Source: an uncultured Collinsella sp. (GTDB lineage Bacteria; Actinomycetota; Coriobacteriia; Coriobacteriales; Coriobacteriaceae). From it: 64,000 nucleotides of DNA. A program made the position numbers and the translations under genes. The notes under the pieces were generated by a model. The model was not told the origin of the DNA and made no database searches. It was given only the letters and a program-made list of their open reading frames with translations. The stretch lies in NCBI GenBank assembly GCA_900546775.1, contig UREM01000005.1:1-64000 (forward strand), given 5' to 3'. Below, piece after piece: positions 52,874-62,802 of the stretch; the stretch's first letter is position 1; every line of letters begins with the position of its first letter.

Positions 52874-55540
52874 CTACTCTTGGACTTTGAGGGCCTCGGC
52901 CAGGCTGACGCGCTTGATAGAGCGCGTGTGTAGCAACGCCACGACCAGGTAGGTCGCAAAGCCAATGCCGACGCATGCCGCCATGGACCAGGTCGGCACG
53001 TAAATCTCGATATTGCCGTTATAGGCGAGCAGCATAGAGCGGAAGATGGCCGTGAGCGAGCCGATGATCACCGGCAGGCTCAGCACGAGCGACGCCGCCA
53101 CGCACAGCGTGATCGAGCGGATGTACAGATGCGAGATCTCGCTATCTCGATAGCCAAAGACTTTCATATAGCTGATCGAACGGGCGCTGTGGTCGATCAC
53201 GGCCTTGGTCAGCAGGTACATAAACAGCAGGAAGATAAACACCGCGAGCCCGACCATCATGCCGATCATTTTGCTCATCATGCCGATGAACTGGTCGCCC
53301 ACGGCGCGCATGTCGTCGGGCGTGGTGTCGCCGGCAAAGTAGCGCGCGTCGAGGTCGAGCTTCTCGTCGCTCACATAGCCGTTAAAGTAGGCGGCGTCGT
53401 TGTCGAACAGCTCGTTAAATTCGTCGATACTCATATAGATGTTCATGTCCGACTTGGAGCCCCAGGCACAGTCCTTGCCCGCGTACTCAAAGGAATAATG
53501 CTCACCCTCGTACTTGTCGCTGAGCGTGACCTTCTGGCCCTCGCTCCAGCCAAACTTATCGAGCAGACCGCCGCCAAAGACGACGCGGCCATCGCCGATG
53601 TTGAGGCCCTTCCAGTAGCGCGAATCGGACGAGATGCCGTAGACAGAAATCGTCTCCTCGCCATTGCCGTCGCCACGGTCGTACTGCAGCTGGTGAACGG
53701 CATATTTCTCGGCCTGCGCGATTGCGCCCGCGCCGTTGTCGGTCGTATTGACCGGGTGGATATCGTCGTTGTCAGTGTCGATCTTAGAGGCCTTGTCGAT
53801 CAGATCGATGGCCTCATCGCGGTTGCAGCCGAGGGCATCGGCAAGATCGTCAAGGCGCGCGTAGAGCGCATCCTTCTTGTCCTGGACCTTGGCAAGCGCA
53901 TCCTGCGCTGCGGTCAGGCTCTCGGCAGACGGAGATGCGGTCGCGGCATCGGCTGCCGTCTGCGCCGCATCGGCCGCGCCGTCAAGCTCGTCATCGGCAT
54001 CCTGGGCGGCAGAAAGCAGCGCGCCGTCAACCGACTGCAAGCGCTCGAGTGCCGACCACTGCTCGCGCTCCTCGGTAGTGCCCTCGAGCTCCAGCGGCGC
54101 CTTGAGTGTGTACTGATGCTCGGCGACCAGGCTCGTCTCGAGGTTGTCGGCGTAGTGCGTCATCGTGGGCAAAATCGCCAGGCCAAAGAGCAGCAGCAGC
54201 GAGGCGAATGCAATGCCCACGAAGAGCGTGGCGAAGTTGCCCAGGTTGCGCAGGAAGACGCGCAGGCGGAAGCGCGAGACAAAGCCCATGCACTCCGGCA
54301 GCTGCAGGCCGCGCTTGGTGCCCGATTTGCCGCTCGCCTCGTGACGAAGGAACTGCAACGGCGTCTTGCCCATCTTGCGAAGCAGGCCCACCAGCGTGAT
54401 GAGGATGAGCGCAGCGGCGGGGACCACGGCACACTTCACGAAGATCTCCCAGCTCCAGTACACCTGGAAGGGCGGCAGGCTGTACGAGCCGTAGTAGAGA
54501 CCGCGCATGGGCTCGGTAAAGAACGCAACGCCGAGCGCGGTTCCCAAAAGTGCCGCGAGCACGCCCACGATGGCGGGAAGTGCCAGGTAATGCAGCACGA
54601 TCTCGCGACGGCGATAGCCGCTGGCGAGCAGCGTGCCGATAATGGCGCTCTCCTCCTCGATGGTGGCGTCGGTAAGGACCACAAAGACAAACGCCATGAT
54701 CACGATGATAATGTCGAGCAGCGTCATCCACATCATGGAGTCGCCGTCGACGTCGTCGCGCGCATAGCCAATGCCCTGATTGGAATCGGCATCGATCAGA
54801 TCGTCCACGCGCGCATCGGCATCGGCCAGCGCCTCGACCATATCCTGCTCCGTATCGATGCGATCCGCGGTGGGGAGGTCGCGATCGGTAAAGGTAAAGG
54901 AGTAGGTGTAGGCAGGCGCGCCGCCGGCGTCCTCAAGCGCGGCAAAGCCGGCGTCGGTGACCTCGGCCACGCCGTACGTGATGGTGTTCACCGTAAAGTC
55001 CGAATTGTCGAGGAACAACGCCTGGCTATCGGGCTGGGTCATGATGCCGCAGATGGTGTAGGTGCGGCCCTCAAGCTCGACCTTATCGCCCACGGCGAGG
55101 TCGTTGTTGGTGGCGAAGACACGGTCGATTGCCACTTCATCGTCCGTCTTGGGCTGCCTGCCTTCGCAGTAGGACGCAATGTCAACCTTGGTGCGATGCG
55201 CGTAGGTGCGCAGGGTGCGCTTGGTGCCGTCGTCGCCAGCCGCCTTTTTGATGATGACGTCGATAGAGAAGTTCTTGTAGAACGTAACGCCGCCGACGTC
55301 GCCGGCTGCATCCTCGGCGGCCTTGAGCTGGTCTTTGGTAGCCTCGAAGGAGGTGGTCACGCGGCCGTCCTCGATCGTGTACTCGTCGCGCATGTCGTCG
55401 ATGAGGCAGCCGATGGAATGCGCCGCGAGCAAAAAGCCCGAGGTAAGGGCGATGCTTCCGCACATAAGCAAAAAGATGCCCAGGTACTTGCCGATATTGC
55501 GGCGCAGCTCGCGCGGGAGACGTTTTGCGAGAGGTGTCAT
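52874..55540 (-). CDS. ABC transporter permease, FtsX/MacB-like, large form
   Basis: The 888-residue permease has one helix near the N-terminus (about 17-40), a large extracytoplasmic domain (40-235), three helices with an FtsX domain (about 255-385), a second set beginning near 425, a long coiled-coil-like extracytoplasmic insertion (about 470-720) and three C-terminal helices with a second FtsX domain. It should export or act mechanically on lipid or peptide substrates, driven by the ATPase encoded 8 nt upstream. GTAGG sets ATG 55540. Peptide or lipoprotein release and antimicrobial resistance are possible roles. Confidence 0.88.
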   Translation of the reverse strand: MTPLAKRLPRELRRNIGKYLGIFLLMCGSIALTSGFLLAAHSIGCLIDDMRDEYTIEDGRVTTSFEATKDQLKAAEDAAGDVGGVTFYKNFSIDVIIKKAAGDDGTKRTLRTYAHRTKVDIASYCEGRQPKTDDEVAIDRVFATNNDLAVGDKVELEGRTYTICGIMTQPDSQALFLDNSDFTVNTITYGVAEVTDAGFAALEDAGGAPAYTYSFTFTDRDLPTADRIDTEQDMVEALADADARVDDLIDADSNQGIGYARDDVDGDSMMWMTLLDIIIVIMAFVFVVLTDATIEEESAIIGTLLASGYRRREIVLHYLALPAIVGVLAALLGTALGVAFFTEPMRGLYYGSYSLPPFQVYWSWEIFVKCAVVPAAALILITLVGLLRKMGKTPLQFLRHEASGKSGTKRGLQLPECMGFVSRFRLRVFLRNLGNFATLFVGIAFASLLLLFGLAILPTMTHYADNLETSLVAEHQYTLKAPLELEGTTEEREQWSALERLQSVDGALLSAAQDADDELDGAADAAQTAADAATASPSAESLTAAQDALAKVQDKKDALYARLDDLADALGCNRDEAIDLIDKASKIDTDNDDIHPVNTTDNGAGAIAQAEKYAVHQLQYDRGDGNGEETISVYGISSDSRYWKGLNIGDGRVVFGGGLLDKFGWSEGQKVTLSDKYEGEHYSFEYAGKDCAWGSKSDMNIYMSIDEFNELFDNDAAYFNGYVSDEKLDLDARYFAGDTTPDDMRAVGDQFIGMMSKMIGMMVGLAVFIFLLFMYLLTKAVIDHSARSISYMKVFGYRDSEISHLYIRSITLCVAASLVLSLPVIIGSLTAIFRSMLLAYNGNIEIYVPTWSMAACVGIGFATYLVVALLHTRSIKRVSLAEALKVQE

Positions 55541-55548
55541 GGCGCCGC

Positions 55549-56262
<714 letters not shown>

Positions 56263-56372
56263 GTTATCCCCCGTTGTTAGCCTTCTGCTACTTTTCTAAG
56301 CTAATAGTAAACCACGGTGAACTATTTTTAAGCGACAGGCGCAATTTTTTCCAAACCAGTCATTGGGTACTT

Positions 56373-56432
56373 ACTCATTGGGGACAGACTTAAATGAGTG
56401 AAATCGCTCATTTAAGTCTGTCCCCAATGAGT
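56373..56432. repeat. Inverted pair of REP-like units
   Basis: Units at 56373-56399 and 56406-56432 are reverse complements at 26 of 27 positions across a 6-nt spacer, the same geometry as at 14060-14119 but with a GACAGACTT core. It lies upstream of the ABC ATPase. Confidence 0.85.
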
Positions 56433-56533
56433 GCCGGCAGGAAAGGAACGTCCCCAAGTGCCGACATATTGGGACAGTCCTTGCCAGCCCGGCCGGCGAG
56501 CCGGCGAATCGGCAAAGACTGTCCCCAGCGACC

Positions 56534-56560
56534 AGTCGTTTAAGAACGTCCCCAATGACT
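56534..56560. repeat. REP-like unit, AGTC type
   Basis: One unit identical to the one at 22734 ends 6 nt before the stop codon of the ABC-2-type permease. The stretch between the pairs (56433-56533) also contains isolated GTCCCC motifs. Confidence 0.8.
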
Positions 56561-56566
56561 AGGTGG

Positions 56567-57772
56567 CTAGGCGTGGGATTTGTTGTGCGCGAGGGCTAGG
56601 CCTACGGCGGCGATGGCGGCGGCGAAGAGCACGGTGACGCCCAGGTCGCAGGCGATGTCGCCCAGCACGGTAGACGTCAAATCAGAGGCAAGCGCCTTGC
56701 CGATCGCGTCGTTCACCCAAAACGTCGGCACAAAGTGCGCCACCGTCTGCACGGCCGAGCCCATCATCGAAAGCGGCATCCAGGCGCCGCCCAAAAACGT
56801 CATGAGCAAGCCAAGCAGGTTGCCCACACCGTTGAGCAGCTCTTCGCGCGCGCCCAGGCTCGAAAGGGCAAAGCCAACGGCCAGCGGCGTGCACGCCAGG
56901 GCAAACGTTGCCGCCAGCGCCAGGCACACACGGCCCACGCCGACCTCGGCGACCGCGCCGGCAAAGCCCACGACGCCCATCATGCTCGACACAAACCAGA
57001 TACAGACAGTGAGCACGGCGGCGGCCGCGAACACGGCAAGCGAACGCTGGCGCTCGGAGAGCGGACCGGCCTCCATGCGGCGCACGCGCTCGGGCTCGTT
57101 CATGCCCGAGAACACCAGCCCCACCGACACGATGACCGACGAGATGATCGCATACGCGCCAAAGTTGAAGTACGACTCGAGTGTAGCGGCGGCAGTCGAG
57201 TCAACCTTGACCTGCTCGATCTGGACCTCCGCACGCTTTGCGGCAGCATGCTCGGCGGCCTTGGCGACATCGCCGTCGGAAGCAGCTGGCTCAAGTGCCG
57301 CCGCAGTACCCGCGAGCGAGACCCACCGCGAGGCCTCGGCAGACGAAAGCGCTGCCGCCATGGTGCCGGAGCCGTACGTCACATCGAGCTTGGGCAGGTC
57401 TTCCCCCGCACGCGCGGCTGCAACAAGATCGTCCTCAAACCCCTCCGGGATAAAGAACACGCAATCGGCGCTGCCCTTGGCGCTGTTACTCTTGGCGAGC
57501 GCATCCGCAAGGTCGTACATGTCGTCACCAACGCCCGTGACCAGGTCAAAGCGTGAGCCTAGGTGCTTGGTAAGCGCCCGCGAAAGGTCGCTATTGTCGC
57601 GGTCGACCACGATCACATTGGTGTCGTAGGGCTTGTACTCGGTAAGCTGCGACGAGTTCCAGCTCACCGAGGCCGCGATGAATACGCCCATGAGCGAGAT
57701 GAACACCGTATAGATGAGCAGGTATAACGGGTGCGCGAGCGCCATGCGAAGCGCGGTCTTAAAGGTGCTCAT
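56567..57772 (-). CDS. ABC-2-type permease (second subunit)
   Basis: The 401-residue protein has one N-terminal helix (about 20-40), a soluble extracytoplasmic domain (40-200) and five to six C-terminal helices (215-395), the layout of ABC-2 drug or peptide export permeases of the YhgE/LanT-linked type. It overlaps the upstream permease gene by 14 nt (57759-57772), so the two are translated together and probably form a heterodimer. It ends beside a REP-like unit. The substrate is unknown. Confidence 0.85.
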   Translation of the reverse strand: MSTFKTALRMALAHPLYLLIYTVFISLMGVFIAASVSWNSSQLTEYKPYDTNVIVVDRDNSDLSRALTKHLGSRFDLVTGVGDDMYDLADALAKSNSAKGSADCVFFIPEGFEDDLVAAARAGEDLPKLDVTYGSGTMAAALSSAEASRWVSLAGTAAALEPAASDGDVAKAAEHAAAKRAEVQIEQVKVDSTAAATLESYFNFGAYAIISSVIVSVGLVFSGMNEPERVRRMEAGPLSERQRSLAVFAAAAVLTVCIWFVSSMMGVVGFAGAVAEVGVGRVCLALAATFALACTPLAVGFALSSLGAREELLNGVGNLLGLLMTFLGGAWMPLSMMGSAVQTVAHFVPTFWVNDAIGKALASDLTSTVLGDIACDLGVTVLFAAAIAAVGLALAHNKSHA

Positions 57773-58946
57773 AGCGGCTCCTTCCAAAGATCAGCGTAGC
57801 GGCGACGACAAACACCAGGGTCATCAGGACGAGCGCGCCGGCGCGGACGGCGAAGGGCCCCAGATCCTCAAAGAAATACAGGCGGTTGAACATGTCGCAG
57901 ATGAGCTTGACGGGGTTGAGCCAGCACTCGGCCGGGCAGGCGCGGGCGACATCGTCGGCAAGCGCCATCGCCGGCTCGCCGTAGAGTCCGGCGAACAGGG
58001 CGCACGTGGTAGCGAAGCCCGTGAGGATACCGGACTTGGACGCCTTGCCGCCCTTAACGGGAAGCGTGCCCACAAAGAGCCCCAGGCCCGTGGCGGCAAG
58101 CGCGGATGCAGCACCGCCCACCAGACACAGCCCCTCGCGCCCGCCAAAGTCGACGCCAACGACTAGGCGCACGTAGCCAATCGCGACCGCCATCGAGGCA
58201 AATGAGACCAGCCACGAGCCGACAAAGATGCCGGCCAGCGACGCTGTCTTGGAAAGGCCGCCCACGCAGCGGCGCGCACCAAGGCCCGACAGATTGGGCT
58301 GCAAATCGACGACGCTCAAAGCGGCAAACTCGGCAGACATCATCGCGACCAGACCAAAGAGCGCGTAGTAGTAAATGGTCGTGCCGTCGGGCGTGGTGCG
58401 CGTCAGGCTCACGCGGCGGGTTCCGCCCTCGAGCGACAGGGCGCGCGCAACCGCCTCCGGGTCGGCGAGCGCCGCCGGGTTGTCTTGGGCAATCTGGCGC
58501 ATGAGCTCGGCATTTTGCGTATACGAGCTCGCCACCGTCTCCAGGATGCTGCGGTCGGTGAGCGCCGTACTGGCGCGCGAGCTATCGTAGCTCGAAAGCA
58601 ACGTAAGCTTGGGCGCGCCCGCGGCATCGACCGTGTAGACGCCCGCGACTTCGCCGGCCTTGAGCGCACGGTTCGCGGCAGCCAAGTCTTCGTACTCGCT
58701 CACATCGAGCAGCTGGTCGTCGCCTGCCTTGGCAAGCGAAGCCGCCACATCCTTAAAGGTCGAGGCATCCCAGGCCTCGTCCGCCACGACGGCAACCGGC
58801 ACCGGGTCGACCGTGCCGTCGGAGCTGAGGTTCGCAAACATAAACATGAACATCGTGGAAAGCGCGATAGGAAAGAGAGCGCCCCAGACCCACGTGCTCG
58901 GCCGGCGCAGCAGCGTCTTGACCGTGGTGATGATGGTGTTGAACAT
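57759..58946 (-). CDS. ABC-2-type permease (first subunit)
   Basis: The 395-residue protein mirrors its partner: an N-terminal helix (about 20-40), an extracytoplasmic domain (45-190) and six helices (195-390). It starts 9 nt after the ATPase stop codon and overlaps the next permease by 14 nt. The three genes form one exporter, divergent from a two-component system that may control it. Confidence 0.85.
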   Translation of the reverse strand: MFNTIITTVKTLLRRPSTWVWGALFPIALSTMFMFMFANLSSDGTVDPVPVAVVADEAWDASTFKDVAASLAKAGDDQLLDVSEYEDLAAANRALKAGEVAGVYTVDAAGAPKLTLLSSYDSSRASTALTDRSILETVASSYTQNAELMRQIAQDNPAALADPEAVARALSLEGGTRRVSLTRTTPDGTTIYYYALFGLVAMMSAEFAALSVVDLQPNLSGLGARRCVGGLSKTASLAGIFVGSWLVSFASMAVAIGYVRLVVGVDFGGREGLCLVGGAASALAATGLGLFVGTLPVKGGKASKSGILTGFATTCALFAGLYGEPAMALADDVARACPAECWLNPVKLICDMFNRLYFFEDLGPFAVRAGALVLMTLVFVVAATLIFGRSRYEHL

Positions 58947-58955
58947 GGCCGCCCC

Positions 58956-59894
58956 CTAGTCGCGCAGCTCGCGGCCGGTGATCTCGAGGAACACGTCGTT
59001 GAGGGTCGGCGGTTCGGAATAGATGCGGCCGAGCGGCACGTCATGCGAGCGCAGCGCATCGAGAATGTCCGTCAGGTTGTGCGGGCTCGCTTCGCACGAA
59101 AACGTGAGCTGTCCCGCCGTTGCCGAAAGGTCCAGAACGTGCGGCAGGCTTGCGACGGCACCGAGCGCCGCACTCGGAACCTCGCCGACCTCGATTACAA
59201 TCTTCTCGCCCATCTGAATCATGCGCTTGAGCTCGTCGTTAGTGCCCTGCGCCAGCACGCGCCCACCGTCCATGATCATGATGCGGCTGCAGATTTGCTC
59301 GATTTCCTCCATGTAATGGCTGGTATACACCACCGTGGCACCCTCGTCGCGCAGGCGGCAAATGCCCTCCAGGATGGCGTTGCGGCTCTGGGGGTCGACC
59401 GCCACCGTGGGCTCGTCGAAGAAGATGAGCTCGGGCTTGTGCGCGATGCCGCAGGCAATGTTGAGCCGGCGCGCCAGGCCGCCCGAGAGCTTACCGGGAC
59501 GGAACTTGGTAAAGTCGCCCAGGCCGACAAAGTCGATCGCCTCGTCCACCAGCGCGCGGCGGCGCTTGCGGTCGTTGACGTAGAGACTGCAGAAATAGTC
59601 GATGTTCTCGCGCACGGTGAGCTCGTCGAACACCGCCACCTGCTGCGGCACCACACCGATGCGGCGCTTGAGGTCGTAGCGGGCGGGCGTCATGCGCTCG
59701 CCGAACAGCTCGATGGTGCCTTTGTCGTAGGCGAGCAGCTGCAGGATGCAGTTGATGGACGTGGTCTTGCCCGAGCCGTTGGGGCCCAGCAGGCCAAAGA
59801 TCTCGCCGGGGGCGATACTCAGGTTAAAGTGGTCGAGCGCAATAAGGTCGTCGTAGCGCTTAACGAGGTTTTCGACGTGGACGATGTCTGTCAT
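58956..59894 (-). CDS. ABC transporter ATP-binding protein, ABC-2 partner
   Basis: The 312-residue ATPase has Walker A GPNGSGKTT (about 38-46), the Q-loop VPQQVAVFDELTV, a signature read LSGGLARR, Walker B LIFFDEPTVAVDP and the switch His in TSHYMEEIEQ. A C-terminal domain (about 215-312) follows, as in drug and bacitracin-type exporters. AAGGG upstream sets ATG 59894. It is the first gene of the exporter operon and is divergent from the histidine kinase gene across 196 nt. Confidence 0.92.
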   Translation of the reverse strand: MTDIVHVENLVKRYDDLIALDHFNLSIAPGEIFGLLGPNGSGKTTSINCILQLLAYDKGTIELFGERMTPARYDLKRRIGVVPQQVAVFDELTVRENIDYFCSLYVNDRKRRRALVDEAIDFVGLGDFTKFRPGKLSGGLARRLNIACGIAHKPELIFFDEPTVAVDPQSRNAILEGICRLRDEGATVVYTSHYMEEIEQICSRIMIMDGGRVLAQGTNDELKRMIQMGEKIVIEVGEVPSAALGAVASLPHVLDLSATAGQLTFSCEASPHNLTDILDALRSHDVPLGRIYSEPPTLNDVFLEITGRELRD

Positions 59895-59980
59895 GAGGCG
59901 GCCCTTCTGTTGCTTGCGGCCCGGTACGATTGCATCATCGCAGGAGCTGACGGCGCGCACCAGTGAGCTTTGTCACGAGT

Positions 59981-60019
59981 GCGGGGCGGTCGCGTAGCCT
60001 GCTGACGCGACCGCCCCGC
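59981..60019. promoter_or_regulatory. Perfect 14-bp GC-rich inverted repeat in a divergent region
   Basis: GCGGGGCGGTCGCG (59981-59994) pairs exactly with CGCGACCGCCCCGC (60006-60019). It lies between the divergent exporter and kinase genes, where a terminator is not expected. It could be a binding site for the response regulator or a leader structure. Confidence 0.5.
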
Positions 60020-60078
60020 CGCGTGGGAGGAATGTCACGGTTGCTTTGAGTGGCGCCTCCCCCGTGCGCGGCATCGCG

Positions 60079-60084
60079 TACAAT
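60079..60084 (+). promoter_or_regulatory. -10 box placing the transcript start at the kinase ATG
   Basis: TACAAT lies 6 nt before ATG 60091, so transcription from it would begin at or within a base or two of the start codon, giving a leaderless mRNA. No Shine-Dalgarno is seen in front of this ATG. No consensus -35 box is evident at the right distance. Confidence 0.45.
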
Positions 60085-60090
60085 ACCCGT

Positions 60091-61236
60091 ATGAACAGGC
60101 TATTCGACAAATCGATCGTGCTGGCGTGCTGCATCGCAGCCGCCACGGGCCTTGCTGTGGATGCTCGCCTGGTCGCGGCGTTTTGCCTTGGCGTTGTCAT
60201 CGCCGCGCTGGCCGAGGTCGCGCAGGGAGAACGCGCCCGTCGCGCCAGCGAGGCCGGCAGCTACGCCTACGTCATCGCGGCTGTCTTCGTGCCGCCGTTT
60301 GTGCCGTTCGCACCTCTCGCCCTCTATGACATCGCGCGACGCGTGCGCCGTGAACGCATCTGGCCCGCGCTGGCAATTGGCTCCGTGTTTGCCTGCGCAC
60401 TTGCCACGGACCTTCGCTGCGGCGCGCTCACCACCCGAACGCTGTTGCTAACCGCCATCCTTTCGGTCGCCGCCACGTTGCTGTCGCTGCGCACCGCGCA
60501 GCTGGAGCGCGAACAGGAACGCATGCGTCGCACCCGCGACAAGCTGCAAGAACGCGCCCTGGCACTCGAGGCACGCAACCGCGACCTCGCCGACCGCCAG
60601 GACTACGAAGTCGAGCTCGCGACGCTCGCCGAACGCGCCCGCATCGCGCGCGAGATCCACGATAACGTGGGCCACCAGCTCACGCGCGCTTCGCTTCAAA
60701 CCGAAGCCCTGCGCGTGGTCCATGCCAACGAGCCCGGCGTTGCCGCCGATTTCGCCGACGTCAAATACACCGTTGACGAGGCGCTCCAGCTCGTGCGCGC
60801 CAGCGTCCACGCGCTCAACGACAACGCCGTCGACCTTTCCGTGCAGCTCGAACGCATCGTTGAAGGCGCGCGCTCGGACGGCGGTCCGCGGATTGAGCTT
60901 GAAGTTATGACCGAACATGCGCCCGCAAACGTCGCGAACTGCTTTGCGGCGGTCCTGCGCGAGGCGCTCTCCAACACCATGCGCCACGCTTGCGCCCATG
61001 CTGTCACTGTACGTTGCATGGAGCATCCGTCGTTTTACCAGCTCATCGTTACCGACGATGGCGCGGGCGGGGTTCAAGCAAGCGGCCACGGCGCCGCGGA
61101 GGGCATGGGGCTTGCCTCTATGCGCGAGCGCATCGAGGCGCTTGGCGGCACCTTCACCGCCGGCCCGCGTGCCGGCGCCGGCGGCTGGCGCGTGTTTGCC
61201 ACCGTTCCCAAACAGCAAGGAGATGATGGCCGATGA
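60091..61236 (+). CDS. Sensor histidine kinase, DesK/LiaS (HisKA_3) type
   Basis: The 381-residue kinase has four to five short membrane helices (about 5-135) with little extracytoplasmic sequence, then a HisKA_3 helix with phosphorylated His190 in EIHDNVGHQL and a HATPase domain with VLREALSNTMRHA and GMGLASMRERIEALGG. Small-loop sensors of this kind often detect membrane stress or monitor a partner ABC transporter. ATG 60091 is chosen because the kinase begins MNRLFDK there; the upstream TTG has no ribosome site. It overlaps the response regulator by 4 nt and is divergent from the exporter. Confidence 0.92.
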   Translation: MNRLFDKSIVLACCIAAATGLAVDARLVAAFCLGVVIAALAEVAQGERARRASEAGSYAYVIAAVFVPPFVPFAPLALYDIARRVRRERIWPALAIGSVFACALATDLRCGALTTRTLLLTAILSVAATLLSLRTAQLEREQERMRRTRDKLQERALALEARNRDLADRQDYEVELATLAERARIAREIHDNVGHQLTRASLQTEALRVVHANEPGVAADFADVKYTVDEALQLVRASVHALNDNAVDLSVQLERIVEGARSDGGPRIELEVMTEHAPANVANCFAAVLREALSNTMRHACAHAVTVRCMEHPSFYQLIVTDDGAGGVQASGHGAAEGMGLASMRERIEALGGTFTAGPRAGAGGWRVFATVPKQQGDDGR

Positions 61237-61862
61237 GGCTCATCGTTGTCGACGACGACCGCCTAGTGGTCGATTCGCTCAAGATTATCCTGGGCGCCCA
61301 GCCGCAGATCGAGGTGGTGGGCACCGGAGCCGACGGCAACGACGCGGTGGCACTCTACGCCGAACTCGCACCCGATATCGCGCTGCTCGACATTCAGATG
61401 CCGGGGCGCGACGGCCTATCGGCGGCGCGCGAGATCCTCGAGCGCGATCCTGCAGCACGCGTGGTGTTTCTGACAACGTTTTCGGATGACGAGTACATTG
61501 TGTCGGCACTCAAACTGGGCGCCCGCGGCTACCTGATCAAGACCGATGTCGCCGCTATTCCGCCGGCGTTGGCGCAGGTCATGGAAGGTAAACGTGTGCT
61601 CGAGGGCAAGGCGATCGAAGATGTTGACTTTGACGGGATGGGCGACAAGACGGGCACGCCCCGCCGGCCCGCAGCCTTTGCCAGCCTGACCGACCGCGAG
61701 TTCGAAGTCGCCGAGCTCATCGCCCGCGGTCTCGATAACAAGGAAATCGCCGCCACCGCCTATATGGGCGAAGGCACGGTGCGCAACCACATCAGCTCGA
61801 TCCTTGCAAAGATGGGCCTGCGCAACCGCACGCAGATCGCCATCGCCTACCTGCGAGGGTAA
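61233..61862 (+). CDS. Response regulator, NarL/LuxR type
   Basis: The 209-residue regulator has a receiver domain (about 1-118; Asp53 in LLDIQMPG, Thr81, Lys103) and a LuxR-type helix-turn-helix (about 145-205; LTDREFEVAELIARGLDNKE). It overlaps the kinase gene (ATGA) and pairs with it. The divergent ABC exporter is the most likely target. It is distinct from the response regulator at 18.6 kb. Confidence 0.93.
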   Translation: MRLIVVDDDRLVVDSLKIILGAQPQIEVVGTGADGNDAVALYAELAPDIALLDIQMPGRDGLSAAREILERDPAARVVFLTTFSDDEYIVSALKLGARGYLIKTDVAAIPPALAQVMEGKRVLEGKAIEDVDFDGMGDKTGTPRRPAAFASLTDREFEVAELIARGLDNKEIAATAYMGEGTVRNHISSILAKMGLRNRTQIAIAYLRG

Positions 61863-61923
61863 TTACCCAACGGTCAACCGCCCCGGCACAGCAAAATGGC
61901 TGTAACCGATTTAATGCCATTTC

Positions 61924-62327
61924 AAAACTATGCCGGATTACTACGATGAATCGCCCGCCTTCGACCACGGCAAATTGCGCGCTTACAAAACCGCAGGTAG
62001 AACGCTTGCATTATTTAGAAAAATGCAGTCATGGTCGGGAATGTCGAATTCGTCGTAGTAAACCGACATAGTTTTGTTCGGATAGTCCCGCACGGATACC
62101 ATCCCAGGCCTCGCGGGACAAAAATGATCCGTTTTCTTCCGCCCGCGGAGATCGGCTGACAGCGCCCGCCACGAAATCGGTCCATCTACTACGTTTGACT
62201 CGATGCCCCCGACCATACCCGCTTTTCATGCAAAATCGCAGACGTTCTACCTGCAGTTTTGCTTTTGCATTTTTCGCCATGGTTGAGGGTAGCGGCTTAA
62301 ACGTAGTAGATGGGCCCATTTCGTGGC
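61924..62327. repeat. Overlapping inverted-repeat complex, non-coding
   Basis: Three arm pairs were found: 61924-61951 with 62048-62075 (25 of 28 bases), about 61985-62009 with 62237-62261 (GCAGGTAGAACG core), and 62168-62196 with 62299-62327 (27 of 29). The second pair crosses the others, so a single simple hairpin cannot form; it looks like two or more elements nested in each other. The gap 61863-62453 has no gene otherwise. Confidence 0.75.
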
Positions 62328-62370
62328 AGGCGGGTCATTTTCGGGCTGGACGGGTCGCGTGGCGGCCCAC

Positions 62371-62421
62371 CCGCGCGTTCACGCGCGGGGCCGGCGGGGC
62401 ATTTTTCCCCCCGCCGGCCCC
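62371..62421. terminator. Two GC-rich hairpins after the hydrogenase genes
   Basis: CCGCGCG (62371-62377) pairs with CGCGCGG (62382-62388), and GGGGCCGGCGGGG (62387-62399) pairs with CCCCGCCGGCCCC (62409-62421). They lie beyond the stop of the ferredoxin-like gene and probably end the hydrogenase transcript. Confidence 0.6.
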
Positions 62422-62453
62422 TATTCCAGCGCTATACCAGCCCCATTCCAGCG

Positions 62454-62795
62454 CTACTCCGGCTTGGTTTCTACCGTGGGAGTCTTATCCGCCGCGACTG
62501 GAGTGCGCGCGGTGTCCATAGTCAGGCAGTGCTTGGGGCAGCTTTCGATGCACTCGCCGCACACCACGCAGGCGTACGGGTCAATCGACCAGGTACCGCC
62601 CTTGCGATCGACCGCGAGCGCGCCCGCCGGGCAGCGACGCGCGCACATGCCGCAGCAGATGCACACGTCCATGTCGTTGACGATGTGCCCGCGCAAGCGC
62701 TCGGGCGCCGTCAGCTCCTCCTGCGGATAGCACACCGTGACCGGCTGCTTGACCATAGAGCCCAAGGCCGTCTTGGCAAATGTCAGCAAACTCAT
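62454..62795 (-). CDS. Ech-type hydrogenase ferredoxin subunit (EchF-like)
   Basis: The 113-residue protein has two [4Fe-4S] motifs, CICCGMCARRCP (about 45-56) and CVVCGECIESCP (about 75-86), in the layout of the NuoI/EchF/HycF polyferredoxin subunit that passes electrons between the hydrogenase catalytic subunit and a soluble ferredoxin. It begins 7 nt after the stop codon of the large-subunit gene and is the last hydrogenase gene before the terminator hairpins. No formate dehydrogenase is visible in the window. Confidence 0.9.
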   Translation of the reverse strand: MSLLTFAKTALGSMVKQPVTVCYPQEELTAPERLRGHIVNDMDVCICCGMCARRCPAGALAVDRKGGTWSIDPYACVVCGECIESCPKHCLTMDTARTPVAADKTPTVETKPE

Positions 62796-62802
62796 GCCGC
62801 GC

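Noticed and set aside
61983..62521. Short open frames in the gap before the hydrogenase genes
   Set aside because: They lie in inverted-repeat sequence on both strands, overlap each other and show no domain or ribosome site.
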